In this document: positions 1 to 7,916 of the stretch, in pieces
How the letters are laid out: each line of letters starts with the position of its first letter
Position numbering within the stretch: the first letter of the stretch is position 1
Assembly (NCBI GenBank): GCA_963705515.1
Contig: CAVPJV010000002.1
Location: forward strand, 1-64,000
Source of the DNA: Gaiellasilicea sp963705515
GTDB lineage: Bacteria > Actinomycetota > Thermoleophilia > Gaiellales > Gaiellaceae
Length of the DNA stretch: 64,000 nt
Reading direction: 5' to 3'
Notes under the pieces: generated by a model
What the model saw: the letters and a program-made list of their open reading frames with translations, nothing else
Databases searched by the model: none
Told to the model about the DNA's origin: nothing
Made by a program: the position numbers and the translations under genes

Positions 1-19
1 CCAACTGAACTACGCCCCC
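1..19 (-). tRNA. tRNA, 5' end only, cut by the window edge
   Basis: Read on the minus strand, the first 19 bases form a tRNA start: a seven-base acceptor strand GGGGGCG, the invariant UA at positions 8-9, the D-stem strand GUUC and the start of the D-loop AGUUGG. The anticodon lies outside the window, so the amino acid cannot be named. It points away from the neighbouring acetyltransferase gene, with about 45 bases between them. Confidence 0.75.
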
Positions 20-52
20 CGGGGCGACGGACAGTGTAGCCGGGAGCGTCAG

Positions 53-58
53 TAGGGT
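53..58 (+). promoter_or_regulatory. candidate -10 element of a leaderless promoter
   Basis: TAGGGT lies exactly six bases before the GTG start at 65, a spacing that puts the transcription start on the start codon. A weak -35-like CGGACA lies at 28-33. The same -10-to-start spacing recurs at several other genes of this window. Confidence 0.4.
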
Positions 59-64
59 GGCGGC

Positions 65-634
65 GTGTTCACGGTTCGCCCCTACGAGCCGGCGGATGAG
101 GTCGGATGGGTGCGTTGTCGCGTCCTCTCGTTCCTCGGTTCGGCATTCTGGGACGCCGTCGAGCGCGAGAAGGAGCGCTACCCGCAGCCAGCGATCGAGC
201 TCGTCGCCGAGGCGGAAGGTGAGATCGTGGGGCTGCTCGATCTCGAGGTGGAATTGGAGCCCGGAGTGCTCGCGGACCGGCCGGGCCGCGGCGGAATGAT
301 CTGGCACCTTGCGGTGCACCCCGATCACCAGCGCCGGGGGATCGCGGCGGCGCTGCTCGACGAGGCCGAGGCGAGAGCCCGCGACCGCGGGCTCGAGCGG
401 CTCGAGGCTTGGACGCGGGACGACGCACACGTCCAGCGCTGGTACGAGTCCCACGGCTTCGTGCTCATCGACGGGTACCTGCACGTGTATCTGGAGCGCG
501 ACGACCTGCGCCAGTTCGACGGCGAGCTGAGGCTGGTCAAGGCCTTCGCGCATTACACCGGTGACAATCCGGACGAGATCCGGCAGCGGTACGCGCGCGT
601 TCACGACGACGTGCTCTTCGAGAAGCAACTGTGA
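65..634 (+). CDS. GNAT-family N-acetyltransferase
   Basis: A 189-residue protein of the GCN5-related N-acetyltransferase fold, which transfers an acetyl group from acetyl-CoA to an amine. The acetyl-CoA pyrophosphate-binding motif A is clear near residues 82-98 (LAVHPDHQRRGIAAALL, with the R-R-G-I-A signature). It is followed by the WYESHGF motif B typical of the family near residue 120. The substrate cannot be told from sequence. The GTG start has no clear Shine-Dalgarno but does have a TAGGGT -10 six bases upstream. The stop overlaps the next gene by four bases (GTGA), so the two are probably cotranscribed. There is an extra C-terminal stretch of about 45 residues beyond the core fold. Confidence 0.85.
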   Translation: MFTVRPYEPADEVGWVRCRVLSFLGSAFWDAVEREKERYPQPAIELVAEAEGEIVGLLDLEVELEPGVLADRPGRGGMIWHLAVHPDHQRRGIAAALLDEAEARARDRGLERLEAWTRDDAHVQRWYESHGFVLIDGYLHVYLERDDLRQFDGELRLVKAFAHYTGDNPDEIRQRYARVHDDVLFEKQL

Positions 635-1773
635 CGACCGTCGACTGGATTGCGGTTGCCGTGATCGCGATCGCAGCGCTCCTCGGCCTCCGGCGCGGGC
701 TGATCGGCGGCCTCCTCGGGCTCGCCGGCATCGCGGTCGGCGCGTACATCGGCGCCAAGCTCGCACCCGAGCTCCTGTCCGGCAGCGAGTCGCCGTACAC
801 GCCGCTCGTCGCGCTCGGCGGGGCGGCGGTGCTCGTGATCCTGTTCCAGAGCGTCGCCGCGACGGCGGGCAGCGCGATCCGGACGAGCCTGTTCGTGCTG
901 CCGCCACTGCGGTGGCTCGACTCGCTCGGCGGGCTCGTGCTCGGTGCCGTGGCGGGCGCGGCGATCGTCTGGGTCCTCGGGGCGGTCGCGCTCCACCTTC
1001 CGGGCCAGCGCGAGCTGCGCGAGCAGGTGCAGCGCTCGCGGATCCTCGGCGAGATCAACGCGCGCGTGCCGCCCTCGCGCCTGCTGGACGCGATCGAGCG
1101 TGTCGACCCGTTTCTCGCGATCCAGGGTCCCGAGGCGAACGTCGCGCCGCCCGATCCGGCCCTGCTCGCGAGTCCCGCCGTACGCGACGCTCGCAGCCGT
1201 GTCTTCCGCATCACGGGCAGCGCGTGCGGCCTCGGCATCTCCGGCTCTGGTTGGGTGGCGGCCCCCAACCTCGTCGTCACGAACGCCCACGTCGTCGCTG
1301 GGATGAAGGATCCGCGAATCGACCGCCGCGACGGCGACTACCGCGACGCCGTCGTCGTCGCTTTCAACGTCCACGACGACATCGCCGTGCTCCGCGTCCC
1401 AGGGCTCGGCGCCGACCCGCTCGAAACCGCCGCCCCGGCCGAGGGCCAGTCGGTCGCGATCCTCGGCTACCCCGAGAGCGGCCCTTTCACCGCCACCCCC
1501 GGACGGATCGGCGAGACGAGCGTCGTGCTCGCGGAGGACGCCCACCGGCGCGGCCCTGTCAGGCGCAAGATCACGACGCTGCGCGGGCGGGTCCGGCACG
1601 GCAACTCGGGCGGGCCGGCGGTCGACAACCGCGGACGCGTGCGGACGACGGTCTTCGCCTCCCGCGTCGGAGTCGACAACCAGGGGTACGGCGTGCCGAC
1701 GGACATCGTCCAGTCGACGCTGGCCGACGCACGCGAGGTCGGTCCGGTCTCGACCGGCCCCTGCGTCGGCTAG
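631..1773 (+). CDS. MarP-like membrane-anchored trypsin-fold serine protease
   Basis: A 380-residue protein with four N-terminal hydrophobic segments (about residues 1-125, the CvpA/colicin V production domain) followed by a trypsin-like protease domain (about 185-375). The catalytic triad is visible: His in NAHVVAG near 219, Asp in HDDIAVLRV near 249, and Ser in GNSGGP near 325. This architecture matches mycobacterial MarP (Rv3671c), a periplasmic protease linked to acid and oxidative stress resistance. By analogy the protease domain would lie outside the membrane. It is translationally coupled to the GNAT gene. Its TAG stop and the stop of the convergent methyltransferase gene share one palindromic CTAG. 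Confidence 0.9.
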   Translation: MTTVDWIAVAVIAIAALLGLRRGLIGGLLGLAGIAVGAYIGAKLAPELLSGSESPYTPLVALGGAAVLVILFQSVAATAGSAIRTSLFVLPPLRWLDSLGGLVLGAVAGAAIVWVLGAVALHLPGQRELREQVQRSRILGEINARVPPSRLLDAIERVDPFLAIQGPEANVAPPDPALLASPAVRDARSRVFRITGSACGLGISGSGWVAAPNLVVTNAHVVAGMKDPRIDRRDGDYRDAVVVAFNVHDDIAVLRVPGLGADPLETAAPAEGQSVAILGYPESGPFTATPGRIGETSVVLAEDAHRRGPVRRKITTLRGRVRHGNSGGPAVDNRGRVRTTVFASRVGVDNQGYGVPTDIVQSTLADAREVGPVSTGPCVG

Positions 1774-3578
1774 AGCACGTCGAGAATGCCCAGCGGCCGC
1801 CGGAACGGCGCCACCAGGTAAACGCCGGCGGCCTTCTCGCGTGCCTCCTCGATCAGCTCGCGGGCGAGCGCCTTGCCCGTCTCCGCAGCATCGGGCCCCG
1901 CAGCGCGCAGGCGCTCCTGCACCGGCTCCGGCACCACGATTCCCGGCACCTCGTTGTGGATCCGCACCGCCAGCTGCAGGCTCGGCATCGGCCAGACGCC
2001 GACGAGCAGCGGGATCGGCGACCGGCCGCCGAAGTGGGCGAGGAACGCGTCGAGATAGCCGAGGTCGAACAGGATCTGGGTCATCGCGAACTGGGCTCCG
2101 GCCTCGAGCTTGCGCTCGAAGCGCTCCAGTTCGAGATCGAGGTCGTCGGCCGACGGGTTGACGGCGACGCCGACGAAGAAGGACGTGGGGGCGTCGATGC
2201 CGCGGCCGTGGTAGTCCTCGCCCCGGTTCAGGTTCGCGATCAGCCGCGTCAGCCCGATCGCGTCGACCTCGTAGACGCCACGCGCACCGGGGTAGTCGCC
2301 TTCCTCGGGCGGGTCGCCCGTGACCGCGAGGATGTTGTGGACGCCCTCGGCGTGCGCGCCGAGCAGGAGCGACTCGAGACCGGCGACCGACATGTCGCGC
2401 GTCGTCAGGTGCGGGATCGTCTCGATGCCACACGCCCGCTCGATCGCGACCGATGCCATTACGCCGCTCATGCGGGCGCGGGCCCGCGGGTTGTCGTTCA
2501 CGTCCACGAAGTGAGCCTTGCCCGACGCGCGCAGGGCGCGGCCGGCCTCGACGAGGGCGGCGTTGTTCGCGCCGAGCGGCGGGTCGAGCTGGACCGAGAC
2601 GACGAACTCCTGCTCCCGCAGCATTCGGGCGAGCCCCGTTTCCTCCGGCGCCGCTTCCGAGGCGTCGGCGAGCTCGCGCTCGCGGACGACGAGCGGCGCG
2701 GCCGGGGCGCGATCCTCCTCGATCGCGGCACGGATCGCCTCGATCTGCGCCGGCGTCGTACCGCAGCAGCCGCCGATGATCCCGGCGCCGAGCCGACGGG
2801 CCTGTGCCGCGAACTCGGCGAAGTAGTCGGGCGTCGCGTGCGGGAAGACGACGCGGTTGCCGGCCAGGCTGGCGAGGCCGACGTTCGGGAGCGCGGCGAG
2901 GACGAGGCCGTCGCGCTGCATCGAGGCGAGCGCGTTCAGGGCCGCCGCCGGGCCGGCGCTGTGGTTGGCGCCGGCGGCCGCCACGTCGAGCTCGTCGAGC
3001 CGCTCGGCCGCAGTCTCCGCCGAGACGCCGCCGAGAGTCTGGCCGTCGGCGTCGAACGTCATCAGCGCGACGACCGGGAGCGACGAGACGCTGCGGACCG
3101 CCTCGATCGCGGCGACGAGCTCGTCGAGGTCGAAGAACGTCTCGAGCATCAGCAGGTCGACGCCGCGGCCCTCGAGGATCTGCGCCTGCTCGCTGAAGAG
3201 CTGGCTCTGCTCGGCTGGGTGGAACCGCTCGACGTCGCCGATCGGGCCGATCGAGCCGGCGATGTAGACGTCCGCGCCCGACACCTCCCGGGCCTCGCGC
3301 GCGAGGCGCACCGCCAACGAATTGATTCGCTCGAACTCGTCCTCGAGGTAGTGCCCCGCCAGCTTGCGCCGGTTGGCGCCGAACGTGTTCGTCTCGATCA
3401 GCTCGGCTCCGGCGCGGATGAAGCTCGCGTGCAGGGCGACGACACTCTCGGGCGCGCGGAGGTTCGCCTCCTCGGGGCAGCGCAGCCGCGGCACGGCGCC
3501 GGAGATCAGCGCGCCCATGCCGCCGTCGGCCACGATCGGCGGCCCCGAGCGCAGGCGTTCCTCGAAGCGGCTCGACAT
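1770..3578 (-). CDS. bifunctional homocysteine S-methyltransferase / 5,10-methylenetetrahydrofolate reductase
   Basis: A 602-residue fusion. Residues 1 to about 300 are a homocysteine S-methyltransferase domain (start ADGGMGALI; zinc-binding GGCCGTTP near 270). About 310-595 is a MetF-type flavin-dependent methylene-THF reductase (VSVQLDPP, then DVNDNPRARARM and ILAVTGDPPEEGDYPG). Together they make methyl-THF and methylate homocysteine to methionine, like the Bacillus YitJ-type fusion. The first zinc-ligand position, normally Cys in a GxNC motif, reads GANH here (His near residue 205). The gene ends on the CTAG shared with the MarP-like gene. Its 5' side faces the non-coding region at 3579-4050. 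Domain assignment is firm; methyl donor use is inferred. Confidence 0.9.
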   Translation of the reverse strand: MSSRFEERLRSGPPIVADGGMGALISGAVPRLRCPEEANLRAPESVVALHASFIRAGAELIETNTFGANRRKLAGHYLEDEFERINSLAVRLAREAREVSGADVYIAGSIGPIGDVERFHPAEQSQLFSEQAQILEGRGVDLLMLETFFDLDELVAAIEAVRSVSSLPVVALMTFDADGQTLGGVSAETAAERLDELDVAAAGANHSAGPAAALNALASMQRDGLVLAALPNVGLASLAGNRVVFPHATPDYFAEFAAQARRLGAGIIGGCCGTTPAQIEAIRAAIEEDRAPAAPLVVRERELADASEAAPEETGLARMLREQEFVVSVQLDPPLGANNAALVEAGRALRASGKAHFVDVNDNPRARARMSGVMASVAIERACGIETIPHLTTRDMSVAGLESLLLGAHAEGVHNILAVTGDPPEEGDYPGARGVYEVDAIGLTRLIANLNRGEDYHGRGIDAPTSFFVGVAVNPSADDLDLELERFERKLEAGAQFAMTQILFDLGYLDAFLAHFGGRSPIPLLVGVWPMPSLQLAVRIHNEVPGIVVPEPVQERLRAAGPDAAETGKALARELIEEAREKAAGVYLVAPFRRPLGILDVL

Positions 3579-3699
3579 CCGGCAAGCCTAGAGCGCAGCC
3601 GGGCCTAGCCGGGCCGCGAAGCGGCCCTTCAGGGGTCTCCGCGCGACGAGCGGGCGCCACTGCGCCTGCTCGTCTGGTTGCGCGGTGAAGTAGAACAGG

Positions 3700-3918
3700 T
3701 GAACCCCGTTCGAGGGACGAGTCAACTCCGGAAGGGTGATTCCCGGGCAGGGCCCCCCGGCACATACTCCGGACATCTTCTGAGCGCACTGATGTGGCGA
3801 GTGCAGATCAGAGGGCAGTCCGGCTTCCAAGCAAGACTGGAAGCCACCAGGAGGGACCTGGCGGCGGTTCCCTCCTTCACTCGAGAAGAGGCCCCTGGCG
3901 GCGGGGGCCTTTTCTTGT
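3700..3918 (+). ncRNA. candidate structured non-coding RNA with intrinsic terminator
   Basis: Between two minus-strand genes the plus strand carries a run of hairpins with no convincing reading frame. They are CTGA/TCAG plus GCACT/AGTGC (3780-3811), the perfect 8-bp GGCTTCCA/TGGAAGCC (3822-3845), the perfect 8-bp AGGAGGGA/TCCCTCCT (3849-3876), and a terminator at 3884-3918. No plus-strand gene follows for 900 bases, so the terminator should end a free-standing RNA of about 200 nt. The 5' end is a guess. It does not match the tmRNA, RNase P, SRP or cobalamin riboswitch landmarks that I know. 6S RNA of a divergent lineage is possible but unproven. Confidence 0.45.
3884..3918 (+). terminator. 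rho-independent terminator
   Basis: The stem AGGCCCC (3889-3895) / GGGGCCT (3904-3910) has an 8-base loop and is followed by TTTCTTGTTC. Weaker pairing extends the stem outward to GAAG/TTTC. The T-rich side lies on the plus strand, so it terminates plus-strand transcription, probably of the upstream structured RNA. Confidence 0.7.
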
Positions 3919-4017
3919 TCTCGGCTCTCAAGTCCCGGGCGGCAGTTGCCGATAGAGACGACGGCTCTCCGAGTCCGAGGGACTGACGGCAATCATCCTG
4001 CGGCGCGGTGAGTTTCG

Positions 4018-4043
4018 AAACGGCGGGCTCCGGCCCGCCGTTT
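4018..4043 (-). terminator. hairpin terminator downstream of the SDR gene
   Basis: A perfect 11-bp stem AAACGGCGGGC / GCCCGCCGTTT closes a TCCG loop. It begins eight bases past the stop of the minus-strand SDR gene. The A/T ends make it usable on either strand. It probably ends the SDR transcript and insulates it from the non-coding region. Confidence 0.65.
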
Positions 4044-4050
4044 CCGTGTC

Positions 4051-4830
4051 CTAGGCGTCGTCGTGGACGACGCGGCCCTCCATCCCGCCCGCGATCGTGA
4101 CGACCTGGCCGGTGACGTGGCCCGAGAGCTCGTCCGAGGCGAGCACGACCACCTGGCGTGCGACGTCATCCGGCTGCGCGACCTTGCGCAGCGCCATCGT
4201 CCGCGAGACCCGCCGGATGGCGGCGGGATCGACGTGGCCGCGCGTCATCGGGCTCTCGGTCCAGCCCGGCGCGACCGCATTGACGCGGGCGGAGGGCGCG
4301 ATCCGGACGATCTCGTTCTTGAGGCTGAGCAGCAGGCCGCCCAGCACGGCCGACTTCGCGGCGGCGTAGTCGGCGTGGCCCGCCTCCCCGACGATCCCGG
4401 CGGTCGAGCCGACGAGCACGAGCGACCCGTGGCCGTTCCGCTCGACCTCCCTCAGGAATGCGCGGGCAGTGAGGAAGGAGGAGGTCAGGTTCTGGCGCAG
4501 CGTGTGCTCCCAGCGCTCGAGCGGCAGCTGCCAGACGGGGACGTCCACCGAGGGCCAGACCCCGGCGACGGCGGCGCAGACGTCGATCCGGCCGAGCACG
4601 GTGCGGGACTCCTCGAAGAGGCGGTCGACCTCGTGCTCGTCGGTCAGGTCGGCCTGCAGAATCGCTGTCCCGCCGAGCGAGGCAGCGACCTCGCGCGCCC
4701 GCTCCTCGCCGCGGTGGTAGTGGACGACGACGCGCGCTCCCTCGGCGGCGAATGCGCGCGCGCAGGCCGCGCCGATGCCACCGGACGCACCCGTGACGAG
4801 CACGCCCTTTCCCGAGAGCCCGGTCTCCAC
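4051..4830 (-). CDS. SDR-family NAD(P)-dependent oxidoreductase
   Basis: A 259-residue classical short-chain dehydrogenase/reductase. The Rossmann cofactor motif TGASGGIG lies at residues 13-20, the NAG-like strand reads AAVAGVW, the catalytic Ser lies in LVGSTAG, and the catalytic YxxxK reads YAAAK near 155. PGWTESPM follows, the usual region after the active site. The family reduces or oxidises alcohols and ketones, and 3-oxoacyl-ACP (FabG)-type reduction is one possibility. The specific substrate is not readable. It starts at GTG 4830 and is divergent from the LysE-type gene, with 23 bases between starts. A TACGCT -10 lies seven bases from its start. Confidence 0.88.
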   Translation of the reverse strand: METGLSGKGVLVTGASGGIGAACARAFAAEGARVVVHYHRGEERAREVAASLGGTAILQADLTDEHEVDRLFEESRTVLGRIDVCAAVAGVWPSVDVPVWQLPLERWEHTLRQNLTSSFLTARAFLREVERNGHGSLVLVGSTAGIVGEAGHADYAAAKSAVLGGLLLSLKNEIVRIAPSARVNAVAPGWTESPMTRGHVDPAAIRRVSRTMALRKVAQPDDVARQVVVLASDELSGHVTGQVVTIAGGMEGRVVHDDA

Positions 4831-4841
4831 GAGGGCAAGCG

Positions 4842-4847
4842 TATGCT
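4842..4847 (+). promoter_or_regulatory. candidate leaderless -10 for the LysE-family gene
   Basis: TATGCT sits six bases before the ATG at 4854. On the opposite strand TACGCT (4838-4843) overlaps it and sits seven bases from the SDR start. The two divergent promoters therefore interlock in a 23-base gap. Confidence 0.45.
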
Positions 4848-4853
4848 CTTTGC

Positions 4854-5462
4854 ATGGCCGAGTTGGCTGGGTTCCTGGTCGTCGCCGCGGTCGTCATCTG
4901 CACTCCCGGCCAGGACACCGCACTCACGATCCGGAACGCGCTCGCGGGCGGTCGCCGCAGCGGGCTGTCGACCGCGACCGGGGTCGCCCTCGGTCAAGCG
5001 GTCTGGACGATCGCGGCCGCGGCCGGGCTCGTCGCGCTGCTGCGGGCATCCCAGCCCGCCTTCACGGCGCTCCGATTCGCGGGAGCGGCATACCTCGTCT
5101 ACCTCGGGCTGCAGTCGCTCCTCGCTGCCGCAAGGCGGCGGGCTCCGTCCCATGTGGCCCGAGCCGGGCGGGCGACGCCGCGCGGCTCACTTCGCCAGGG
5201 CCTGATCAGCAACCTCGCGAACCCGAAGATGGCCGTCTTCTTCACGAGCCTGCTGCCCCAGTTCGGAACGTCCTTGCCGGCGCTGCTCGGGTTCGGGCTG
5301 GCCTTCGCCCTCCTGACCGGCGTCTGGCTCGCCGGCTACGCCGTCGCGGCGGCGCGGGCGCGAGGGCTGCTCGAGCGGGACCGTGTCCGCAGGACGATCG
5401 ACGCCGTCACCGGGACCGTGCTCGTGGCGCTCGGGCTGCGCGTCGCGGCCACGCGCGGTTAG
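4854..5462 (+). CDS. LysE/RhtB-family amino-acid exporter
   Basis: A 202-residue hydrophobic protein with about five to six membrane segments and the LysE/RhtB N-terminal signature, including TPGQDTALTIRNAL near residues 18-31. The family exports amino acids such as lysine, homoserine or threonine across the cytoplasmic membrane. The substrate cannot be read from sequence. It is followed after nine bases by a D-aminopeptidase gene, so a joint role in disposal of D-amino acids or peptide products is possible but only an inference from position. Confidence 0.85.
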   Translation: MAELAGFLVVAAVVICTPGQDTALTIRNALAGGRRSGLSTATGVALGQAVWTIAAAAGLVALLRASQPAFTALRFAGAAYLVYLGLQSLLAAARRRAPSHVARAGRATPRGSLRQGLISNLANPKMAVFFTSLLPQFGTSLPALLGFGLAFALLTGVWLAGYAVAAARARGLLERDRVRRTIDAVTGTVLVALGLRVAATRG

Positions 5463-5471
5463 CCTCCCGCC

Positions 5472-6287
5472 GTGCGCGTCCACATCATCAGCGACATGGA
5501 GGGCGTCTCCGGGATCGTCAAGCCGGAGCAGACGAGCGGCGGCGACCCGATGTACGAGGAGGGGCGCAAGCTCTACACCGAGGAGATCAACGCTGCCGTG
5601 CGCGGCGCGAAGGCGGGCGGCGCGACCGAGATCGTCGTCATGGACTGCCACGGCGCGGGCGGCGGCTGGACGTTCAACTCGCTCGTCCCGGAGCTGCTGC
5701 AAGAGGACTGTGAGTGGGTCGTGCAGGAGGAGTGGACGGGGTACACGGAGTTCCTCGAGCAGGGCTGCGACGCCGCGCTCTTCGTCGGCATGCACGCGAT
5801 GGCCGGGACGCAGGACGGGAACATGAACCACACCATCTCCGGCCGCGACTACCAGCGGCTCTGGTTCAACGGCACGGAGGTGGGCGAGACCGGGATCAAC
5901 GCGGCGCTCTGCGGCACGTGGGGCTGCCCGGTCCTGCTCGTCACCGGCGACGAGGCCTCCTGCCGCGAGGGGAAGGCGCTGCTCGGCGACGGGCTCACCA
6001 CGGTGGCGGTGAAGCGTGCGCTCAGCTCGGGCTCGGCGCGCCAGATCCCCCCGGTGCGAGCGCGGAAGCTGATCGAGGACGGGGCGAAGAGGGCACTCGC
6101 CGACCTGAAGGCGGTGCCGCCGTACGACCCGGGCAGCCCGTGTGAGATCAAGGTCGAGTTCAAGCGCACCCAGCCGGCCGACCGGCTCCGCTTCCACCCC
6201 GGCGTCGAGCGGCTGGACGGCCGCACGATCCGCGTCGAGGCTCCCACCTGGTGGGACGCCTGGCAGCGCTTCTTCTTCCAGACCTGA
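5472..6287 (+). CDS. M55-family zinc D-aminopeptidase (DppA-like)
   Basis: A 271-residue protein matching Bacillus DppA, a zinc D-aminopeptidase that forms a decamer and cleaves D-Ala-containing peptides. The expected metal ligands are in place: Asp8 and Glu10 in SDMEG, His60 in MDCHGAG, a GMHA histidine near 108, an NHT histidine near 120, and a Glu in EVGETGIN near 139. The start GTG at 5472 gives the usual family N-terminus (RVHIISDMEG). It probably shares a transcript with the LysE-type exporter nine bases upstream. The stop codon lies within an inverted repeat shared with the convergent ABC permease gene. Confidence 0.9.
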   Translation: MRVHIISDMEGVSGIVKPEQTSGGDPMYEEGRKLYTEEINAAVRGAKAGGATEIVVMDCHGAGGGWTFNSLVPELLQEDCEWVVQEEWTGYTEFLEQGCDAALFVGMHAMAGTQDGNMNHTISGRDYQRLWFNGTEVGETGINAALCGTWGCPVLLVTGDEASCREGKALLGDGLTTVAVKRALSSGSARQIPPVRARKLIEDGAKRALADLKAVPPYDPGSPCEIKVEFKRTQPADRLRFHPGVERLDGRTIRVEAPTWWDAWQRFFFQT

Positions 6288-6297
6288 GTCGTCAGGT
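6282..6297. terminator. short palindrome spanning two convergent stop codons
   Basis: ACCTGA (6282-6287) and TCAGGT (6292-6297) form a perfect inverted repeat with a 4-base spacer. The TGA stops of both convergent genes are inside the arms. There is no T-run, so a role as a weak bidirectional terminator is only a suggestion. Confidence 0.3.
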
Positions 6298-7077
6298 GAG
6301 CTCGAGCGTCGCCCGGCGCCGGGCCACATGCTCGTAGTAGCGGAGCAGCGCGAGCCCGAGCACGAGGAACGCCGCACCGATCGCCAGCTCCGTCGCCAGC
6401 AGGCCCGCCACGTCCGCAAGACTCGCGCCGGCGACCGCCTCCCGGCCGGCCTCGACCGCGTGCGTCACCGGCAGCGCCTGCGCGACCGTGCTCATCCACC
6501 CGGGCAGGTCGTCGAGCGGGACGTTGACGCCGCAGAAGACGAGCAGCACCGCGAAGACGAGGTTGGAGAAGACGGCCAGCTCGCGCACGCGCAGCGCGAT
6601 CGCGGCGTGTGCGATCCCGAGCGCGGCGCACGAGAACGCGGCCGTTGCCATCGCCAGCACGAGCAGCGGCAGCGAGCCGGCCTCGAGCTCGACGTCCAGC
6701 AGGAGCGCTCCGAACGCGAAGCTCGTCAGCGAGACGGCGATGCCGAGTGCCATCGCGGGCAGGCTGCGGCCGAGGAAGAGCGCCACCCGGCTCGCCGGCG
6801 ACACGAGCAGGTGCGGCAGCGTCTGGGCGCGCCGCTCGCCGGCGATCGCCTGGCTCATCGCGAAGATCCCCGGCAGCGCCGCGAGCTGGATCGAGTTGCC
6901 GACGACGTAGAACGTGTCCGACTCGAGCTCCGCCGCCCGGCCGAGGTAGGCGAAGAAGAGCACCTGGAAGAGCGGCGGCACGATCAGCGTCGGGACGAAG
7001 AGGGCGGGGTGGAGCCAGTTGAAGAGCCCGCGGAAGCTGAGCAGCCCGCCGATCAGTGCGACCCGAAGCGCGCTCAC
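6292..7077 (-). CDS. ABC-2 type transporter permease (second of a pair)
   Basis: A 261-residue membrane protein with about six transmembrane segments, typical of ABC-2 exporter permeases such as DrrB. The start is GTG 7077, which overlaps the upstream permease stop by four bases; longer upstream reading is the wrong frame of that gene. Its C-terminus (RRRATLELT) closely matches that of the upstream permease (RRRATLSLT), so the two look like paralogues. With the ATPase at 7913-8878 they would form an exporter with a heterodimeric membrane part. The substrate (drug, lipid or polysaccharide) is unknown. Confidence 0.85.
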   Translation of the reverse strand: MSALRVALIGGLLSFRGLFNWLHPALFVPTLIVPPLFQVLFFAYLGRAAELESDTFYVVGNSIQLAALPGIFAMSQAIAGERRAQTLPHLLVSPASRVALFLGRSLPAMALGIAVSLTSFAFGALLLDVELEAGSLPLLVLAMATAAFSCAALGIAHAAIALRVRELAVFSNLVFAVLLVFCGVNVPLDDLPGWMSTVAQALPVTHAVEAGREAVAGASLADVAGLLATELAIGAAFLVLGLALLRYYEHVARRRATLELT

Positions 7078-7916
7078 GTCAGCGACAGGGTCGCGCGCCG
7101 GCGTGCCGACTCGAGGAACCGTCCGAGCAGCAGTGCGCCGAGCACGGTGTAGACGACGCTGAGCAGCAGGCACATCCCGATGTCGACGAACGGCGAGCCG
7201 CTTGCGAAGGCAGTGTCGCTGAGCGCCCGCATGCCCCAGGTCGGCGCGAGCACCCACGAGATCGGCTCGACCCAGCCCGGCAGCAGCGCGACCGGGATCA
7301 GCAGCCCGGTCACGAGCCAGACCGGGTACTCGAACATGTTCCCGACCGCCCAGCCGGCGCGGAAGCGGACGATCACCGACGCCATCACGAATCCGAGCAG
7401 GCCGATCGAGACGATCGTCGGCGGGATCGCGAGCGCGAAGAGGAGCGGCTGCTCCAGGTGGAGCGGAATCCCGAAGACGAGCCTGCCCCAGAGCAGCGTC
7501 GAGACGAGGGAGTAGATCCCGATCGCGGACGAGGCGATCGTGATCGGGAGCAGCACGGCCCAGAACGGTGTCGGCGCCGCGACGAGCAGCTCGAGCACGC
7601 CGAGCCAGCGCTGCCGCTGGATCGAGTCGGCCGCGTCGACCGTCGTGACCGACCAGATCCCCATCACCGTCGCGCCGAGCGAGGCGAGCAGCAGCGTCTC
7701 GGGCTCGGCGCCCGCCCGGAACATGAAGTACGCGAGCGACGCATAGACGATGGGCCAGATCGTCGTCGTCATCACCGCGAACCCGTTCCGCGAAAGATGC
7801 TTGAAGTGGAACACGACCCCCAGCCAGACGACCCGGCCGAGTCGCTTCCCCGCTCCGGCACCGGCAAAGCCGGTACCTCCGCTCCTGGAGGCTCCGTCGA
7901 GCCTACGCCTCTTCAC
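7074..7916 (-). CDS. ABC-2 type transporter permease (first of a pair)
   Basis: A 280-residue membrane protein with about six hydrophobic segments and a basic N-terminal stretch, of the ABC-2 exporter type. The GTG start at 7916 overlaps the ATPase stop by four bases. It is similar in layout to the next permease and shares the RRRATL ending. It presumably pairs with that permease under the ATPase. A late start nearer RLGRVVWLGV (about 25 residues in) is possible because the first residues are low-complexity. Confidence 0.85.
   Translation of the reverse strand: MKRRRLDGASRSGGTGFAGAGAGKRLGRVVWLGVVFHFKHLSRNGFAVMTTTIWPIVYASLAYFMFRAGAEPETLLLASLGATVMGIWSVTTVDAADSIQRQRWLGVLELLVAAPTPFWAVLLPITIASSAIGIYSLVSTLLWGRLVFGIPLHLEQPLLFALAIPPTIVSIGLLGFVMASVIVRFRAGWAVGNMFEYPVWLVTGLLIPVALLPGWVEPISWVLAPTWGMRALSDTAFASGSPFVDIGMCLLLSVVYTVLGALLLGRFLESARRRATLSLT

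Noticed and set aside
3588..3740. A protein-like minus-strand stretch (TRPSNGVHLFYF and following) just upstream of the MetF fusion, reminiscent of a primase-polymerase motif
   Set aside because: Only one short motif is similar, no further domain follows, there is no start signal, and it overlaps the structured plus-strand RNA. It could be a relic, but it is unsupported.
561..3789. Long open frames on both strands across the MarP-like and MetF-fusion genes, and similar ones at 13963-16518
   Set aside because: These are out-of-frame shadows. Their composition is biased to Arg, Ala and Pro, and the genes with clear catalytic motifs lie in another frame.
3661..3870. Cobalamin riboswitch or SRP RNA resemblance (GGTGAACCCC, GTCAACTCCGGAAGG, CCAGGAGGGACCTGG)
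   Set aside because: The pieces only loosely resemble the B12 box or the SRP GGUCAGGUCCGGAAGGAAGC motif. They are in the wrong order or context, and the key conserved bases are missing.
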